NCBI RefSeq assembly: GCF_014193895.1
Contig: NZ_BLZR01000001.1
Coordinates: 372,001-436,000 of the forward strand
Length of the DNA: 64,000 nucleotides
Direction of reading: 5' to 3'
Source: Clostridium fungisolvens
GTDB lineage: Bacteria > Bacillota > Clostridia > Clostridiales > Clostridiaceae
Of this stretch, positions 26,810 through 34,561 are shown one piece after another. Positions within the stretch are counted from its first letter, which is position 1, and every line of letters begins with the position of its first letter. The translations under genes were made by a program, and so were the position numbers. The notes below the pieces were generated by a model. That model saw nothing but the letters and a program-made list of their open reading frames with translations. It made no database searches and had not been told where the DNA came from.

Positions 26810-27973
26810 TTATTCAAAGGCTATTTCTAATATTTTGTAGACATCGTCTCGCTCTAGTCTCTTTAAAGAACCTAATACTCCTTGCTTAGCAACGGTATCA
26901 GCTATAAAATCTAAATCCTTCTTTTCAACTCCAACTTCTTTTAGAGTTATTGGAGCACCTATTTCTTTATAGAAAGCTCTTAAAGTTTCTATAGCTTTTA
27001 ATCCCTTTTCTTCTCTAGTTCCTTCTGTTATGCCAAATATCTTTTCAGCAAATCTTTCGAATTTTTCAGGCCATGTACTGTGCACGTATTTCATCCAAGC
27101 TGGCATAACAATTGCAAGACCTGAACCATGAGCTATATCATTGAATACGCTAACTCCGTGTTCAATTCCATGAGAAGACCAGTCGCCTCTTCTGCCAACT
27201 CCATTTATTCCATTTAGTGCAAGAGTAGCTGACCAAGCTAATTCACTTCTTGAATCATAGTTTGAAGGATCTTCTATTAAAATTCTTGTATGCTTAATAA
27301 TAGTTCTTATGATACCTTCTGAAAGTTCATCTTCCATATCTGTATTTGAAGTGCCTCCAAAGTAAGCTTCAAATACATGACTTAAACCGTCTACAGCTCC
27401 ATTAACTGTTTGAATAGTTGGAAGAGTTGCTTGAACTGATGGATCAAGGATTGAAACCTTTGGGAAAAGTAGATGAGAACCAAAGCCCCATTTCTTGCCT
27501 TCAGCTTCATTTGTTATAACTCCACCAGCATTCATTTCTGATCCAGTTGCTGAAATAGTAAGTATAGGGAATATAGGTAGAGCTTTAGTAATCTGAGCTT
27601 TTCCTTCAAAGAAATCCCAGACATCTCCATCGTAGAAAGCTCCAGCTGCAATTGCCTTTGCAGAGTCTACAACGCTTCCTCCTCCAACTGCCACTATACC
27701 TTCTAGATTATTATTCTTAACTATTTTAATAGCCTCATGGACCTTTGATAGTACAGGATTAGGCTTAACCCCAGAAACTTCGATAAAATCTATATTATGT
27801 TCTTTTAGTGATGCAATAGCTGTATCATAAACACCATTTTTAAATATGGAGCCTTTTCCATATAAGAATAAGACTTTTTTAATTCCAAAGCTACTTACAT
27901 GATTTCCGATAGTCTTAATAGTATCTTTACCGAAGACTAATTGAGTTGGGTTATAATAAGTAAAGTTTAACAT
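26810..27973 (-). CDS. Iron-containing alcohol dehydrogenase (butanol dehydrogenase type)
   Basis: This 387-residue group III alcohol dehydrogenase resembles clostridial NADH/NADPH-dependent butanol dehydrogenases and YqhD. It begins NFTYYNPTQLVFGKDTI, has the cofactor-phosphate motif GGGSVVDSAKAIAAG near residue 97, a conserved TISATGSEMN, and metal-site residues in AVDGLSHVFEAYF and SSHGIEHGVSVFNDIAHGSG. It would reduce butyraldehyde or other aldehydes in fermentation. The start has GAAGGAGGA upstream. A 12-bp palindrome overlaps its candidate -10, and its 3' UTR holds the family I repeat. Its role among glycan genes is probably just positional. Confidence 0.93.
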   Translation of the reverse strand: MLNFTYYNPTQLVFGKDTIKTIGNHVSSFGIKKVLFLYGKGSIFKNGVYDTAIASLKEHNIDFIEVSGVKPNPVLSKVHEAIKIVKNNNLEGIVAVGGGSVVDSAKAIAAGAFYDGDVWDFFEGKAQITKALPIFPILTISATGSEMNAGGVITNEAEGKKWGFGSHLLFPKVSILDPSVQATLPTIQTVNGAVDGLSHVFEAYFGGTSNTDMEDELSEGIIRTIIKHTRILIEDPSNYDSRSELAWSATLALNGINGVGRRGDWSSHGIEHGVSVFNDIAHGSGLAIVMPAWMKYVHSTWPEKFERFAEKIFGITEGTREEKGLKAIETLRAFYKEIGAPITLKEVGVEKKDLDFIADTVAKQGVLGSLKRLERDDVYKILEIAFE

Positions 27974-28042
27974 TTTGAATTATTCCTCCTTCAAGTCAAT
28001 AGTAATATATCTATATTTTAGAGTATTAGGTATACAATATAC

Positions 28043-28057
28043 AATAGCGCTATTATA
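28043..28057 (-). promoter_or_regulatory. Candidate -10 and operator for the alcohol dehydrogenase
   Basis: On the - strand TATAAT (28057-28052) runs into the perfect palindrome AATAGCGCTATT (28043-28054), the position expected for a repressor site. The -35 region (TTACTA, 17 bp upstream) is weak. It does not match the Rex consensus, so the regulator is unknown. Confidence 0.35.
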
Positions 28058-28164
28058 AAATTGTGTAATTTTTATAGTAAGTATAAATATGTTAGTATAT
28101 AGATAAGAAATATTTGTTTTAATTATAAATTTCAATATGGCACTTTAACATTTACAGATATGGA

Positions 28165-28258
28165 GGTACCACTTCGGAATAAAATTTATTACTTTTAAAT
28201 TCTCCCATCAGAAGCCGTGAGGGTTTTAAAAATAGATTGCGGTTCGAAGTAGTACATC
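28165..28258 (+). repeat. Family II hairpin repeat, copy a
   Basis: An imperfect palindrome of about 94 nt runs from GGTACCACTTCGGAATAAAA to GGTTCGAAGTAGTACATC. It shares outer and inner blocks with copies at 29614 (reverse), 34073, 54477 and 38795 (deleted). It lies between the divergent adh and galU genes. The rest of the 27974-28499 gap is AT-rich, with a TATAAT at 28439 that may serve galU but has no good -35. Confidence 0.8.
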
Positions 28259-28499
28259 TTTAATAAATATTTAATCAGTAAACATCGATATAACTTTCTA
28301 AGCTTATTTCTAGTTGGTAATCGTTAAAATATGGTTATGTAGTTTAAATAATATTTATTTGGATATATTTATAAATGGAAAACAACAAAGATGTTTATAT
28401 AGTTTGCGTTGTGACTAATTTTATACAAAATAAATTGTTATAATTTTACCAGTATGTTAAAATGTAAATGTTAAACTTATTGATTGGAGGACATTTGTT

Positions 28500-29375
28500 A
28501 TGAGAGTTAAAAAAGCAATAATTCCTGCTGCAGGACTTGGAACTAGATTTTTACCAGCTACAAAAGCACAACCTAAGGAAATGCTTCCTATAGTTGATAA
28601 ACCAACAATTCAGTATATAATCGAAGAAGCTATAGATTCAGGAATAGAAGAGATACTTATAATAACAGGAAGAAATAAAAAGTGTATAGAGGACCATTTT
28701 GATAAATCTGTTGAACTTGAAATGGAACTTGAGAAATCAGGAAAAAGCGAGCTTTTAGAGCTAGTTAGAGATATAAGTGATATGGTTGATATACATTACA
28801 TAAGACAAAAAGAGCCAAAGGGGCTTGGTCATGCAATTCATTGCGCTAAGGCTTTCGTTGGTAATGAGCCTTTTGCTGTTATGCTTGGTGATGACGTTGT
28901 GTACAATGATAATCAGCCATGCTTAAAGCAACTTATGGACTGCTACAGTGAGTATAATACTACAATCCTAGGAGTTCAAGAAGTAGCTCACGAAAATGTT
29001 AATAAGTATGGAATAGTAAACGGTATCCATATAGAAGATAGAGTTTACAAGGTAAAGGATCTAGTGGAGAAGCCATCAATTGATGAAGCTCCAAGTAATG
29101 TTGCTATTTTAGGAAGATATATAATAACTCCAGCAATATTTGATATACTAGACAATACAGCTCCAGGAAAAGGTGGAGAAATTCAGTTAACAGATGCTCT
29201 TAAGACTTTAATAAAGCAAGAAGCTATGTATGCTTATAACTTCGAAGGAAATAGATACGATGTTGGAGATAAGCTTGGATTCTTACAAGCAACTGTAGAG
29301 TACGCTTTAAGAAGAGATGATTTAAAGGATAGTTTCACAGAATATCTCAATTCAAGACCTTGGGACAATGCTTAA
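28500..29375 (+). CDS. galU: UTP-glucose-1-phosphate uridylyltransferase
   Basis: This 291-residue enzyme makes UDP-glucose from UTP and glucose-1-phosphate, a donor for glycans, teichoic-acid decoration and glycolipids. It has KAIIPAAGLGTRFLPATKAQ, KEMLPIVDKPTIQYIIEEA, RQKEPKGLGHAIHCAK, AVMLGDDVVY, and VEKPSIDEAPSNVAILGRYI, with FEGNRYDVGDKLGFLQATVE at the end. TTGGAGG precedes the ATG. It supplies the UDP-glucose likely used by the downstream GtrB-like transferase. Confidence 0.97.
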   Translation: MRVKKAIIPAAGLGTRFLPATKAQPKEMLPIVDKPTIQYIIEEAIDSGIEEILIITGRNKKCIEDHFDKSVELEMELEKSGKSELLELVRDISDMVDIHYIRQKEPKGLGHAIHCAKAFVGNEPFAVMLGDDVVYNDNQPCLKQLMDCYSEYNTTILGVQEVAHENVNKYGIVNGIHIEDRVYKVKDLVEKPSIDEAPSNVAILGRYIITPAIFDILDNTAPGKGGEIQLTDALKTLIKQEAMYAYNFEGNRYDVGDKLGFLQATVEYALRRDDLKDSFTEYLNSRPWDNA

Positions 29376-29407
29376 GTTATAATTACAATTTCAGAGCTCT
29401 TAGGCTG

Positions 29408-29446
29408 AAAATAGGAGATAGAAATTATGCTCCTATTTTTCCTTTT
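29408..29446 (+). terminator. Rho-independent terminator after galU
   Basis: AAAATAGGAG pairs with CTCCTATTTT over a 12-nt loop, followed by TCCTTTTT. Confidence 0.8.
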
Positions 29447-29613
29447 TACATATATAAAGTTCAGACTTCAACAATTAGTTTATATAGCCTACGAGTCATA
29501 GGTGCAATTTTCAAGCAAGTGTAAATTAAAAATACACTTTCACAAAATTTTTACATAATTATCGCATATTTGGGCAACAAATTTAAAGTTATAATGAGTT
29601 TAATGTTTATATA

Positions 29614-29708
29614 GATGTATCATTTCGAACCGAAGTCTATTTTTAAAACTCTAACGGATTCAGGTGAGAGGATTTAAAAATATAAATTTTATTACGAAAT
29701 GGTACATC
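29614..29708 (-). repeat. Family II hairpin repeat, copy b (reverse orientation)
   Basis: Read on the - strand it begins GATGTACCATTTCGTAATAA and ends CGGTTCGAAATGATACATC, closely matching copy a along its whole length, including the central AGAGTTTTAAAAATAGA block. It lies between galU and the GtrA-type gene, and its end is 28 nt before that gene's start. Elsewhere in 29376-29735 I see only AT-rich DNA. Confidence 0.8.
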
Positions 29709-29735
29709 CGTAAATATATTTTTTGTGGTGATGAA

Positions 29736-30125
29736 ATGAAGGAATTATTAAGATTCATAAGATTTGGAATAGTAGGAGTTATGAACACTCTAATTACTAT
29801 TATAGCATTTTGGATATTAGGTAAGTTCGGAATGAATTATATTTTAGCTAATACCCTTAGTTACCTTATAGGTGTAGTAAATAGTTATTTTTTAAATAGT
29901 AAATGGGTGTTTAAAGTAGATGCCAAGAACAGTGAAAGAAGCGTAAAATTTGTTATTATCAATCTTATTGTATTAGCTATTAATAACTGCCTACTGATAT
30001 TATTTGTAAGTAAGTTTGGTATAGATAAGCATATAGGTCAGATATTAGTTATCGGAATATGTATGGTGCTAAATTACTTCTTAAATAAAAAATGGACGTT
30101 TTCGGAGGATGTAAAGAATGGATAA
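29736..30125 (+). CDS. GtrA-family membrane protein
   Basis: This 129-residue protein has four membrane helices and GtrA-family features: FIRFGIVGVMNTLITIIAFW, the conserved NTLSYLIGVVNSYFLNSKWVF and the closing NYFLNKKWTF. GtrA proteins are thought to help move lipid-linked single sugars across the membrane for glucosylation of surface polymers. I chose ATG at 29736 because the longer frame would run into the family II repeat. Its last 8 nt overlap the next gene, a GtrB-like transferase. Confidence 0.92.
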   Translation: MKELLRFIRFGIVGVMNTLITIIAFWILGKFGMNYILANTLSYLIGVVNSYFLNSKWVFKVDAKNSERSVKFVIINLIVLAINNCLLILFVSKFGIDKHIGQILVIGICMVLNYFLNKKWTFSEDVKNG

Positions 30126-31059
30126 AAAGCTTTCGGTTGTTATCCCTATGTATTTTGAAGAGGAAGTTGCTGAAGAATGCTACAACAGAATGACAGAAGT
30201 TATGAAAAACAACAATTATAACTATGAGCTTGTATTTGTTAATGATGGTTCTACAGATAGAACAATGCCAATACTTAAAGGTATTGCTGCAAATGACAAA
30301 AATGTAAAGATTATAGGCTTTTCAAGAAACTTTGGTCATCAAACTGCAGTAACTGCTGGTATGTTTAATGCTACAGGCGATGCTGTTGTAATAATTGATG
30401 CCGACCTTCAAGATCCCCCTGAATTAATAGTTGATATGGTTAATAAGTGGAATGAAGGTTATGAAGTTGTATATGCAAAGAGAAGAAAAAGAGAAGGAGA
30501 AACTTGGTTTAAGCTAATAACTGCAAAATATTTCTATAAGTTTTTAGCCAGCATGTCAGATATAGAGATACCAAAGGACACAGGTGATTTTAGACTTATA
30601 GATAGAACTGTAGTAGAAGCTTTAAGAGCGATGCCAGAAAGAAATAGATTTGTAAGAGGTATGGTAAGCTGGGTTGGCTTCAATCAAACTTACATAGAAT
30701 ACAATAGAAACGAAAGATTTGCTGGAACTACAAAATATCCTTTAAAGAAAATGCTTAAATTTGCTTCAGATGGAATAGTTGCTTTTTCTTCAAAACCATT
30801 AAAAGTAGTATCTCTAATTGGTACCATAACCATATTTATATCTTTCATAATGCTGATATATTCAATAATAGTTAAACTATTTGGCTATACAACACAACCA
30901 GGCTGGACATCTCTAATGGTAGTTATAACACTATTCAGCGGAGTACAATTATTATCCCTTGGAATTATAGGAGAATATATAGCTAGAATTTACGACGAAA
31001 GTAAAAATAGACCACTATATATAATTAAAGATAAGATTAATTTTGAGGAAGAAAAATAG
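30118..31059 (+). CDS. Polyprenyl-phosphate glycosyltransferase (GtrB/DPM1-like)
   Basis: This 313-residue GT2 protein has LSVVIPMYFEEEVAEECYNR, YELVFVNDGSTDRTMPILK, IIDADLQDPPELI (the DADLQDPPE hallmark), DTGDFRLIDRTVVEALRAM and two C-terminal membrane helices (about 235-255 and 268-290). The group moves glucose or a similar sugar from a nucleotide donor to undecaprenyl phosphate on the cytoplasmic face. Paired with GtrA and just after galU, it probably glucosylates a surface polymer. GGAGG precedes the ATG, and a strong terminator follows. Confidence 0.93.
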   Translation: MDKKLSVVIPMYFEEEVAEECYNRMTEVMKNNNYNYELVFVNDGSTDRTMPILKGIAANDKNVKIIGFSRNFGHQTAVTAGMFNATGDAVVIIDADLQDPPELIVDMVNKWNEGYEVVYAKRRKREGETWFKLITAKYFYKFLASMSDIEIPKDTGDFRLIDRTVVEALRAMPERNRFVRGMVSWVGFNQTYIEYNRNERFAGTTKYPLKKMLKFASDGIVAFSSKPLKVVSLIGTITIFISFIMLIYSIIVKLFGYTTQPGWTSLMVVITLFSGVQLLSLGIIGEYIARIYDESKNRPLYIIKDKINFEEEK

Positions 31060-31080
31060 ATTTTTTAAATTTTTCTCAAA

Positions 31081-31121
31081 ATAAAAAGTTCACGATTTTG
31101 TTGTGAACTTTTTATTTTTTT
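31081..31121 (+). terminator. Rho-independent terminator after gtrB-like gene
   Basis: ATAAAAAGTTCAC pairs with GTGAACTTTTTAT over a 9-nt loop, then six T. Confidence 0.9.
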
Positions 31122-31205
31122 ATAATTGCATTTTCTGAACGAAGCTCATCAAAGCTTCGGCTGTATAGCTCCAGGTATTCCAGTTAACATTACATATCAA
31201 AATAA

Positions 31206-31338
31206 AGTGCTTCTACAGGAGATGCTATATGAATAAGCGGTTAGAATTAAATGATTTTTGGAGGTGAATTAGCGTTAAAAAATTGTATTGTCTAAGCGAA
31301 GCGAGTTATACAATTTCTATAATGTATCAAATGGATGA
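31206..31338 (-). repeat. Family I structured repeat, copy 2 (truncated)
   Basis: It has the left part of the core (AGGAGATGCTATATGA, TTAGAATTAAATGATTTTTG, GCGTTAAAAAATTGTAT, ATACAATTT) and a trace of the right end (ATGGATGACTA), but lacks the AATCATATTAATTCTTTG block. In its inner hairpin ATTGTA/TACAAT replaces ACTGTA/TACAGT of copies 1 and 3, a compensatory change. It lies immediately beyond copy 3 in the trpS 3' region. Confidence 0.75.
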
Positions 31339-31359
31339 CTAGATTAGGTCAATGTATAA

Positions 31360-31555
31360 AAATTTAGGCACTTCTACAGTAGATGCCATATGAGCGAACA
31401 ACTAGAATTAAATGATTTTTGGAGCTGAAACAGCGTTAAGAAACTGTATTGTCTGAGCAAAGCGAGTTATACAGTTTTAGCTGTTTAAGAGGAGAAAATC
31501 ATATTAATTCTTTGTGCAGCTCATCAAGGCATTGGATGTAGGAGTGCCTAAATTT
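31360..31555 (-). repeat. Family I structured repeat, copy 3, inside the trpS terminator
   Basis: A full core is flanked by AAATTTAGGCACTTCTAC (31360-31377) and GTAGGAGTGCCTAAATTT (31538-31555), which pair over 18 positions with one G-U. On the - strand the hairpin starts 11 nt after the trpS stop and ends in AAATTTTTATA, so it reads as the trpS terminator with the element in its loop. Confidence 0.85.
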
Positions 31556-31566
31556 AAGTTATATGA

Positions 31567-32565
31567 CTATCTAGGAATAAATCCTATCTTCTTTTGCATT
31601 TTTCTTAGGGTCTTAGTAGCTAAATAGTTAGCCTTTTCAGCACCTTTCTTATAAACTTCTTCAAGATAAGACTTATCAGCTAAAAGCTCTTTAACCTTTT
31701 CTTGAAGTGGAGAAAGTTCAGCAACTATTGTATCAGCTACATCGCTCTTAAGCTCTGCATAACCTTTTCCTACATAGTCAGCAACCACTTCGTCAGGCTT
31801 TAAGCCTTTTATGGCACACAATATATCTATAAGGTTTTTTACGCCAGGTTGTTCGTCAGTATAGTTTACCACTCCAATACCATCAGTAACGGCTCTGCTT
31901 ACTTTCTTTCTTATAACTTCTGGTGGGTCTAGAAGCAAGATGAAGCTATTTTGATTTTCATCGGATTTAGACATCTTCTTTGTTGGCTCTTGAAGACTCA
32001 TTATCTTTGCACCTTCTTTAGCTATATAGCCTTCAGGTACAACAAAGGTTGGGCTGTAAGCATTATTGAATCTTTGAGCTAAATCTCTAGCTAATTCTAA
32101 ATGTTGAGTTTGGTCCTTTCCAACAGGAACTAAATCTGTATTATATAAAAGTATGTCAGCGGCCATAAGAACTGGATAATTGAAAAGTCCAGCCACTATA
32201 GAGTCGCCCATCTTTTGTGATTTATCTTTATATTGAGTCATTCTTCCTAGTTCACCCATATATGAATTACAGTTTAAAAGCCATGCTGCTTCGCTGTGGG
32301 CAGGTACATGTGATTGTATGAAAAGAGTATTCTTTTCAGGATCTATACCAGCAGCTATATATATTGCTAAGACTTCTAGAGTTCTTCTTCTAAGGTCTGC
32401 AGGTACTTGCTTTACAGTAATTGCGTGTAAATCTACTACGCAGAATAGACAGTCGTATTGATCTTGAAGTTTAACCCAGTTTTTTATAGCTCCTAAATAA
32501 TTCCCTATGGTCAATTCGCCAGAAGGTTGAATACCACTAAATATTACTTTCTTTTTGTCTTCCAT
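31567..32565 (-). CDS. trpS: Tryptophanyl-tRNA synthetase
   Basis: This 332-residue class I synthetase charges tRNA-Trp. It has IFSGIQPSGELTIGNYLGAI, where TIGN is the HIGH-type motif, KDQTQHLELARDLAQRFN in the middle, and KIMSLQEPTKKMSKSDEN with the KMSKS signature. AGGAGG precedes ATG. The gene is preceded by a tryptophan T-box (32818-33090) and a family III leader-like element (32632-32717), so its control looks unusually layered. The family I repeat forms its 3' end. Confidence 0.97.
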   Translation of the reverse strand: MEDKKKVIFSGIQPSGELTIGNYLGAIKNWVKLQDQYDCLFCVVDLHAITVKQVPADLRRRTLEVLAIYIAAGIDPEKNTLFIQSHVPAHSEAAWLLNCNSYMGELGRMTQYKDKSQKMGDSIVAGLFNYPVLMAADILLYNTDLVPVGKDQTQHLELARDLAQRFNNAYSPTFVVPEGYIAKEGAKIMSLQEPTKKMSKSDENQNSFILLLDPPEVIRKKVSRAVTDGIGVVNYTDEQPGVKNLIDILCAIKGLKPDEVVADYVGKGYAELKSDVADTIVAELSPLQEKVKELLADKSYLEEVYKKGAEKANYLATKTLRKMQKKIGFIPR

Positions 32566-32631
32566 TCTTTATTCCTCCTACTCGGTTATAATGAAATTAA
32601 ATTATCTATAGTATATCTACTTAAAAAGATA

Positions 32632-32717
32632 AAAAAGTCGCTGAAGTGATCTTCTTCAGAGAGTTTTTTTGCGCATCTGCCTTTTCTTAAGCGTATGTGA
32701 AGAAATTCTGGCAGGCG
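32632..32717 (-). ncRNA. Family III leader-like RNA with terminator, copy A
   Basis: On the - strand: GTCGCCTGCCAGA, then TTTCTT..AAGAAA, GGCAG, ATGCGC, a run of A, and a hairpin CTGAAG..CTTCAG followed by CGACTTTTTT. The same layout is at 46331 with paired changes (TTTCTT/AAGAAA here, TTTCC/GGAAA there). It lies between the T-box terminator and trpS, so a second attenuation step is possible. I cannot name it among known riboswitches. Confidence 0.55.
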
Positions 32718-32817
32718 ACATAAATTTTGTTTTTTACTGTTTACATAAATAGTTGTTCTGAGCACTTGATATTGATAGGTTTTGTTATCAAAAAAAATTA
32801 TGCTTTCCTAAACAGTA

Positions 32818-33090
32818 AAAAAGCCCTATGGATAAAAATCCATAGGGCGTATAAAACGCGGTGCCACCTATATTCAAGAGAAGTTCATTCTCTTCTTTAA
32901 TTAAGATACAATAATATCCTATCTCTATAACGTGAGAACACGACTAAAACTACTTAATTATCTATAATAATTTTTCGTCTAAGTATCTCAGAGATCCATT
33001 CAACTTAAACAACATTACTGTAATTTCACCGCCTACAGTTCTCTGGAAATGTGAACTAAAGTTTACTATTTCTCTTCTTTGATTTTAGAA
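32818..33090 (-). promoter_or_regulatory. Tryptophan T-box leader of trpS
   Basis: On the - strand the T-box sequence GGTGGCACCGCG (32868-32857) precedes the terminator GCCCTATGG/CCATAGGGC with a T run (32848-32818). Upstream, the Stem I region contains AGGCGGTGAAATTACAG and the specifier region GAATGGATCTCTGAG, in which TGG (complement 32996-32998) is a tryptophan codon. The family senses uncharged tRNA and prevents termination; a TGG specifier before trpS fits exactly. Confidence 0.92.
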
Positions 33091-33145
33091 TATAGAAGTA
33101 ATAATTTATTACTTCTATAATATGACATATAAAACAAAGTGTCAA
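33091..33145 (-). promoter_or_regulatory. trpS promoter with a 29-nt palindrome at the start site
   Basis: On the - strand TTGACA (33145-33140) and TATTAT (33122-33117) are 17 bp apart. Overlapping the -10 and covering the expected start is a perfect 29-nt palindrome (33091-33119) with half-site TATAGAAGTAATAA. It may be an operator, a 5' RNA hairpin, or the end signal of the small upstream gene. Confidence 0.65.
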
Positions 33146-33146
33146 C

Positions 33147-33302
33147 TCAGACTTTATTCTTTCTTCCGAAGATTAAGTTAACTATAAAAATTATTGCTGC
33201 AACTACAAGAAGAATGTTGATAAAGTAACCTCCTATTCTGAAGATTATTCCAAGTAACCAAAAGAATATTACTATACCACCAAGCCATCTTAGGAAAGCC
33301 AT
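33147..33302 (-). CDS. Small Lmo0937-like membrane protein
   Basis: This 51-residue protein starts with ATG at 33302 after the strong site GGAGGTGATT. It reads MAFLRWLGGIVIFFWLLGII with a Gly-rich turn (RIGGYFINILL) and a second helix ending VNLIFGRKNKV. Two hydrophobic segments around a G-rich turn are the pattern of the Lmo0937 family, small membrane proteins of unknown function often tied to envelope or general stress in Firmicutes. The gene sits just upstream of the trpS promoter in the same direction. Confidence 0.75.
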   Translation of the reverse strand: MAFLRWLGGIVIFFWLLGIIFRIGGYFINILLVVAAIIFIVNLIFGRKNKV

Positions 33303-33375
33303 ATAATCACCTCCTTTTTAGTACAGATGATTTTAAGAAATATTTGAAACTAAATTTGTCATTAAATCATGAATC

Positions 33376-33403
33376 TTGATAATAGTATTAGTAAAAATAA
33401 AAT
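33376..33403 (+). promoter_or_regulatory. Candidate promoter for the ECF S component
   Basis: TTGATA (33376) and TAAAAT (33398) are separated by 16 bp, about 110 nt before the ATG at 33513. Nothing resembling a known vitamin riboswitch was recognised in the leader. Confidence 0.4.
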
Positions 33404-33512
33404 AATAATACATAAACTTTGTATCGATACATTTGCAATGCAATAGGTTATGTTATATCATCCATTTATGGAATAATTTCTTATTAAAAAATTTAAAAAG
33501 GGGCTAGATATT

Positions 33513-34061
33513 ATGGAGAATTCAAAAAACTTAAAAGCTAGAGATTTAGCTTTAACAGGATTGATGATTGCATTGGTTTTTATAGCTGGGAATATAATTA
33601 AGATTCCTACTGCAGGTGGTTTTGTGCATTTAGGAGATTGCATGGTTCTTCTTTCAGCAGTTGTACTAGGGAAAAAGAGAGGTGCATTAGCCGCTGCTAT
33701 AGGGATGGCTATGGTAGACATAAGCGGAGGATGGCTTATCTGGGCTCCGTTTACTTTTATAATAAAGGCTGGTATGGCTTATATAGCTGGAGTTGTGATT
33801 GAAAGATTCAAGGGGACTTATATTTCATATGTAGTAGGTTTTATTTTAGGGGGGATATTCATGATTTTTGGATATTTCTTGGCTGGCACAGTTATTGCAG
33901 CAGCTACATCAGGAAACGGATTTTCAACTGCTATAGTTGGTGGGCTTGTATTTGCTGCTAAAGATATTGTGGGAAATGTACTTCAAGCGACTTCTGGTGT
34001 TGTTATAGCATTACCTTTGTCAGTGGCACTTGTGAAGAAAAGAAAAAGTGCCAGTATTTAA
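33513..34061 (+). CDS. ECF transporter substrate-binding (S) component
   Basis: This 182-residue membrane protein has five to six helices and the ECF S-component pattern: ARDLALTGLMIALVFIAGNI at the start, then GGFVHLGDCMVLLSAVVLGK, a segment common to HmpT-type members, and AIGMAMVDISGGWLIWAPFT. S components bind a vitamin or its precursor and work with a shared energising module encoded elsewhere. The HmpT-like type has been linked to hydroxymethylpyrimidine or related compounds, but substrate cannot be read from sequence. AAAAGGGG lies upstream of ATG. A family II repeat begins 12 nt after the stop. Confidence 0.88.
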   Translation: MENSKNLKARDLALTGLMIALVFIAGNIIKIPTAGGFVHLGDCMVLLSAVVLGKKRGALAAAIGMAMVDISGGWLIWAPFTFIIKAGMAYIAGVVIERFKGTYISYVVGFILGGIFMIFGYFLAGTVIAAATSGNGFSTAIVGGLVFAAKDIVGNVLQATSGVVIALPLSVALVKKRKSASI

Positions 34062-34072
34062 ATTGTCACATG

Positions 34073-34166
34073 GATGTACCACTTCATTTTAGAATTTATA
34101 TTTTCAAAACTCCTCTCAGAACCCAGATGAGTTTTGAAAATAGTTTTCAGATTGAAGTAGTACATC
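34073..34166 (+). repeat. Family II hairpin repeat, copy c
   Basis: GATGTACCACTTCATTTTAG to GATTGAAGTAGTACATC, with inner arms ATTTTCAAAACTC and GAGTTTTGAAAAT, gives a nearly continuous long hairpin. This is the best preserved copy. It lies between the convergent ECF and zinc-ribbon genes. Confidence 0.85.
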
Positions 34167-34186
34167 CTCAAAACCAAAATAAATAA

Positions 34187-34213
34187 CCCAGTAATCCGTA
34201 TAGGACTACTGGG
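34187..34213 (-). terminator. Terminator of the zinc-ribbon gene
   Basis: CCCAGTAATCC and GGACTACTGGG form an 11-bp stem (one G-U when read on the - strand) over a 5-nt loop. On the - strand it is followed by TTATTTTGGTTTT. Confidence 0.75.
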
Positions 34214-34238
34214 CTTACTCAAAATCTCGAAAGATTAA

Positions 34239-34400
34239 TTAGAATCTATCTCTTTGTTTTTGAGCTTTTCTTGCTTTTCTGCATTCTGGACATCTTACAG
34301 GATCATTTTCAAATCCTTTTTCTTTGTAGAATTCTTGTTCTCCAACTGTGAAAACAAATTCCTTTCCACAATCTTTACATAATATTTTCTTATCTTCCAT
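34239..34400 (-). CDS. Small zinc-ribbon protein
   Basis: This 53-residue protein starts with ATG at 34400 after AAAGGAGGTTTTTTTA. It has two cysteine pairs, ILCKDCGKEF (C8, C11) and VRCPECRKARK (C37, C40), typical of the short zinc-ribbon proteins common in Firmicutes, with a basic tail (RKARKAQKQRDRF) that could bind nucleic acid. The role is unknown. It has its own promoter and terminator. Confidence 0.85.
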   Translation of the reverse strand: MEDKKILCKDCGKEFVFTVGEQEFYKEKGFENDPVRCPECRKARKAQKQRDRF

Positions 34401-34440
34401 TAAAAAAACCTCCTTTAAAACTCATAGGCTATTTTGGATA

Positions 34441-34479
34441 TTTACTGCCTTACCAGTCTTTAAAGGGTAGGTTAGTAAA
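34441..34479 (-). promoter_or_regulatory. Hairpin in the zinc-ribbon 5' leader
   Basis: TTTACTGCCTTACC and GGTAGGTTAGTAAA pair with one bulge each side. It lies in the roughly 110-nt leader of the zinc-ribbon gene. Function unknown. Confidence 0.4.
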
Positions 34480-34520
34480 CAGAAAATTTCCTATAAAATT
34501 TTAATAATATTCACACCTAT

Positions 34521-34548
34521 ATTATAGCATATTTTAGGAGATTTTCAA
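34521..34548 (-). promoter_or_regulatory. Promoter of the zinc-ribbon gene
   Basis: On the - strand TTGAAA (34548-34543) and TATAAT (34526-34521) are 16 bp apart, giving 5/6 and 6/6 matches. Confidence 0.6.
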
Positions 34549-34561
34549 CTGGATTTTTTAT

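Noticed and set aside
28409..28444. TTGTGA and TATAAT as a galU promoter
   Set aside because: The spacer is 24 bp, too long for a housekeeping promoter; only the -10 is plausible.
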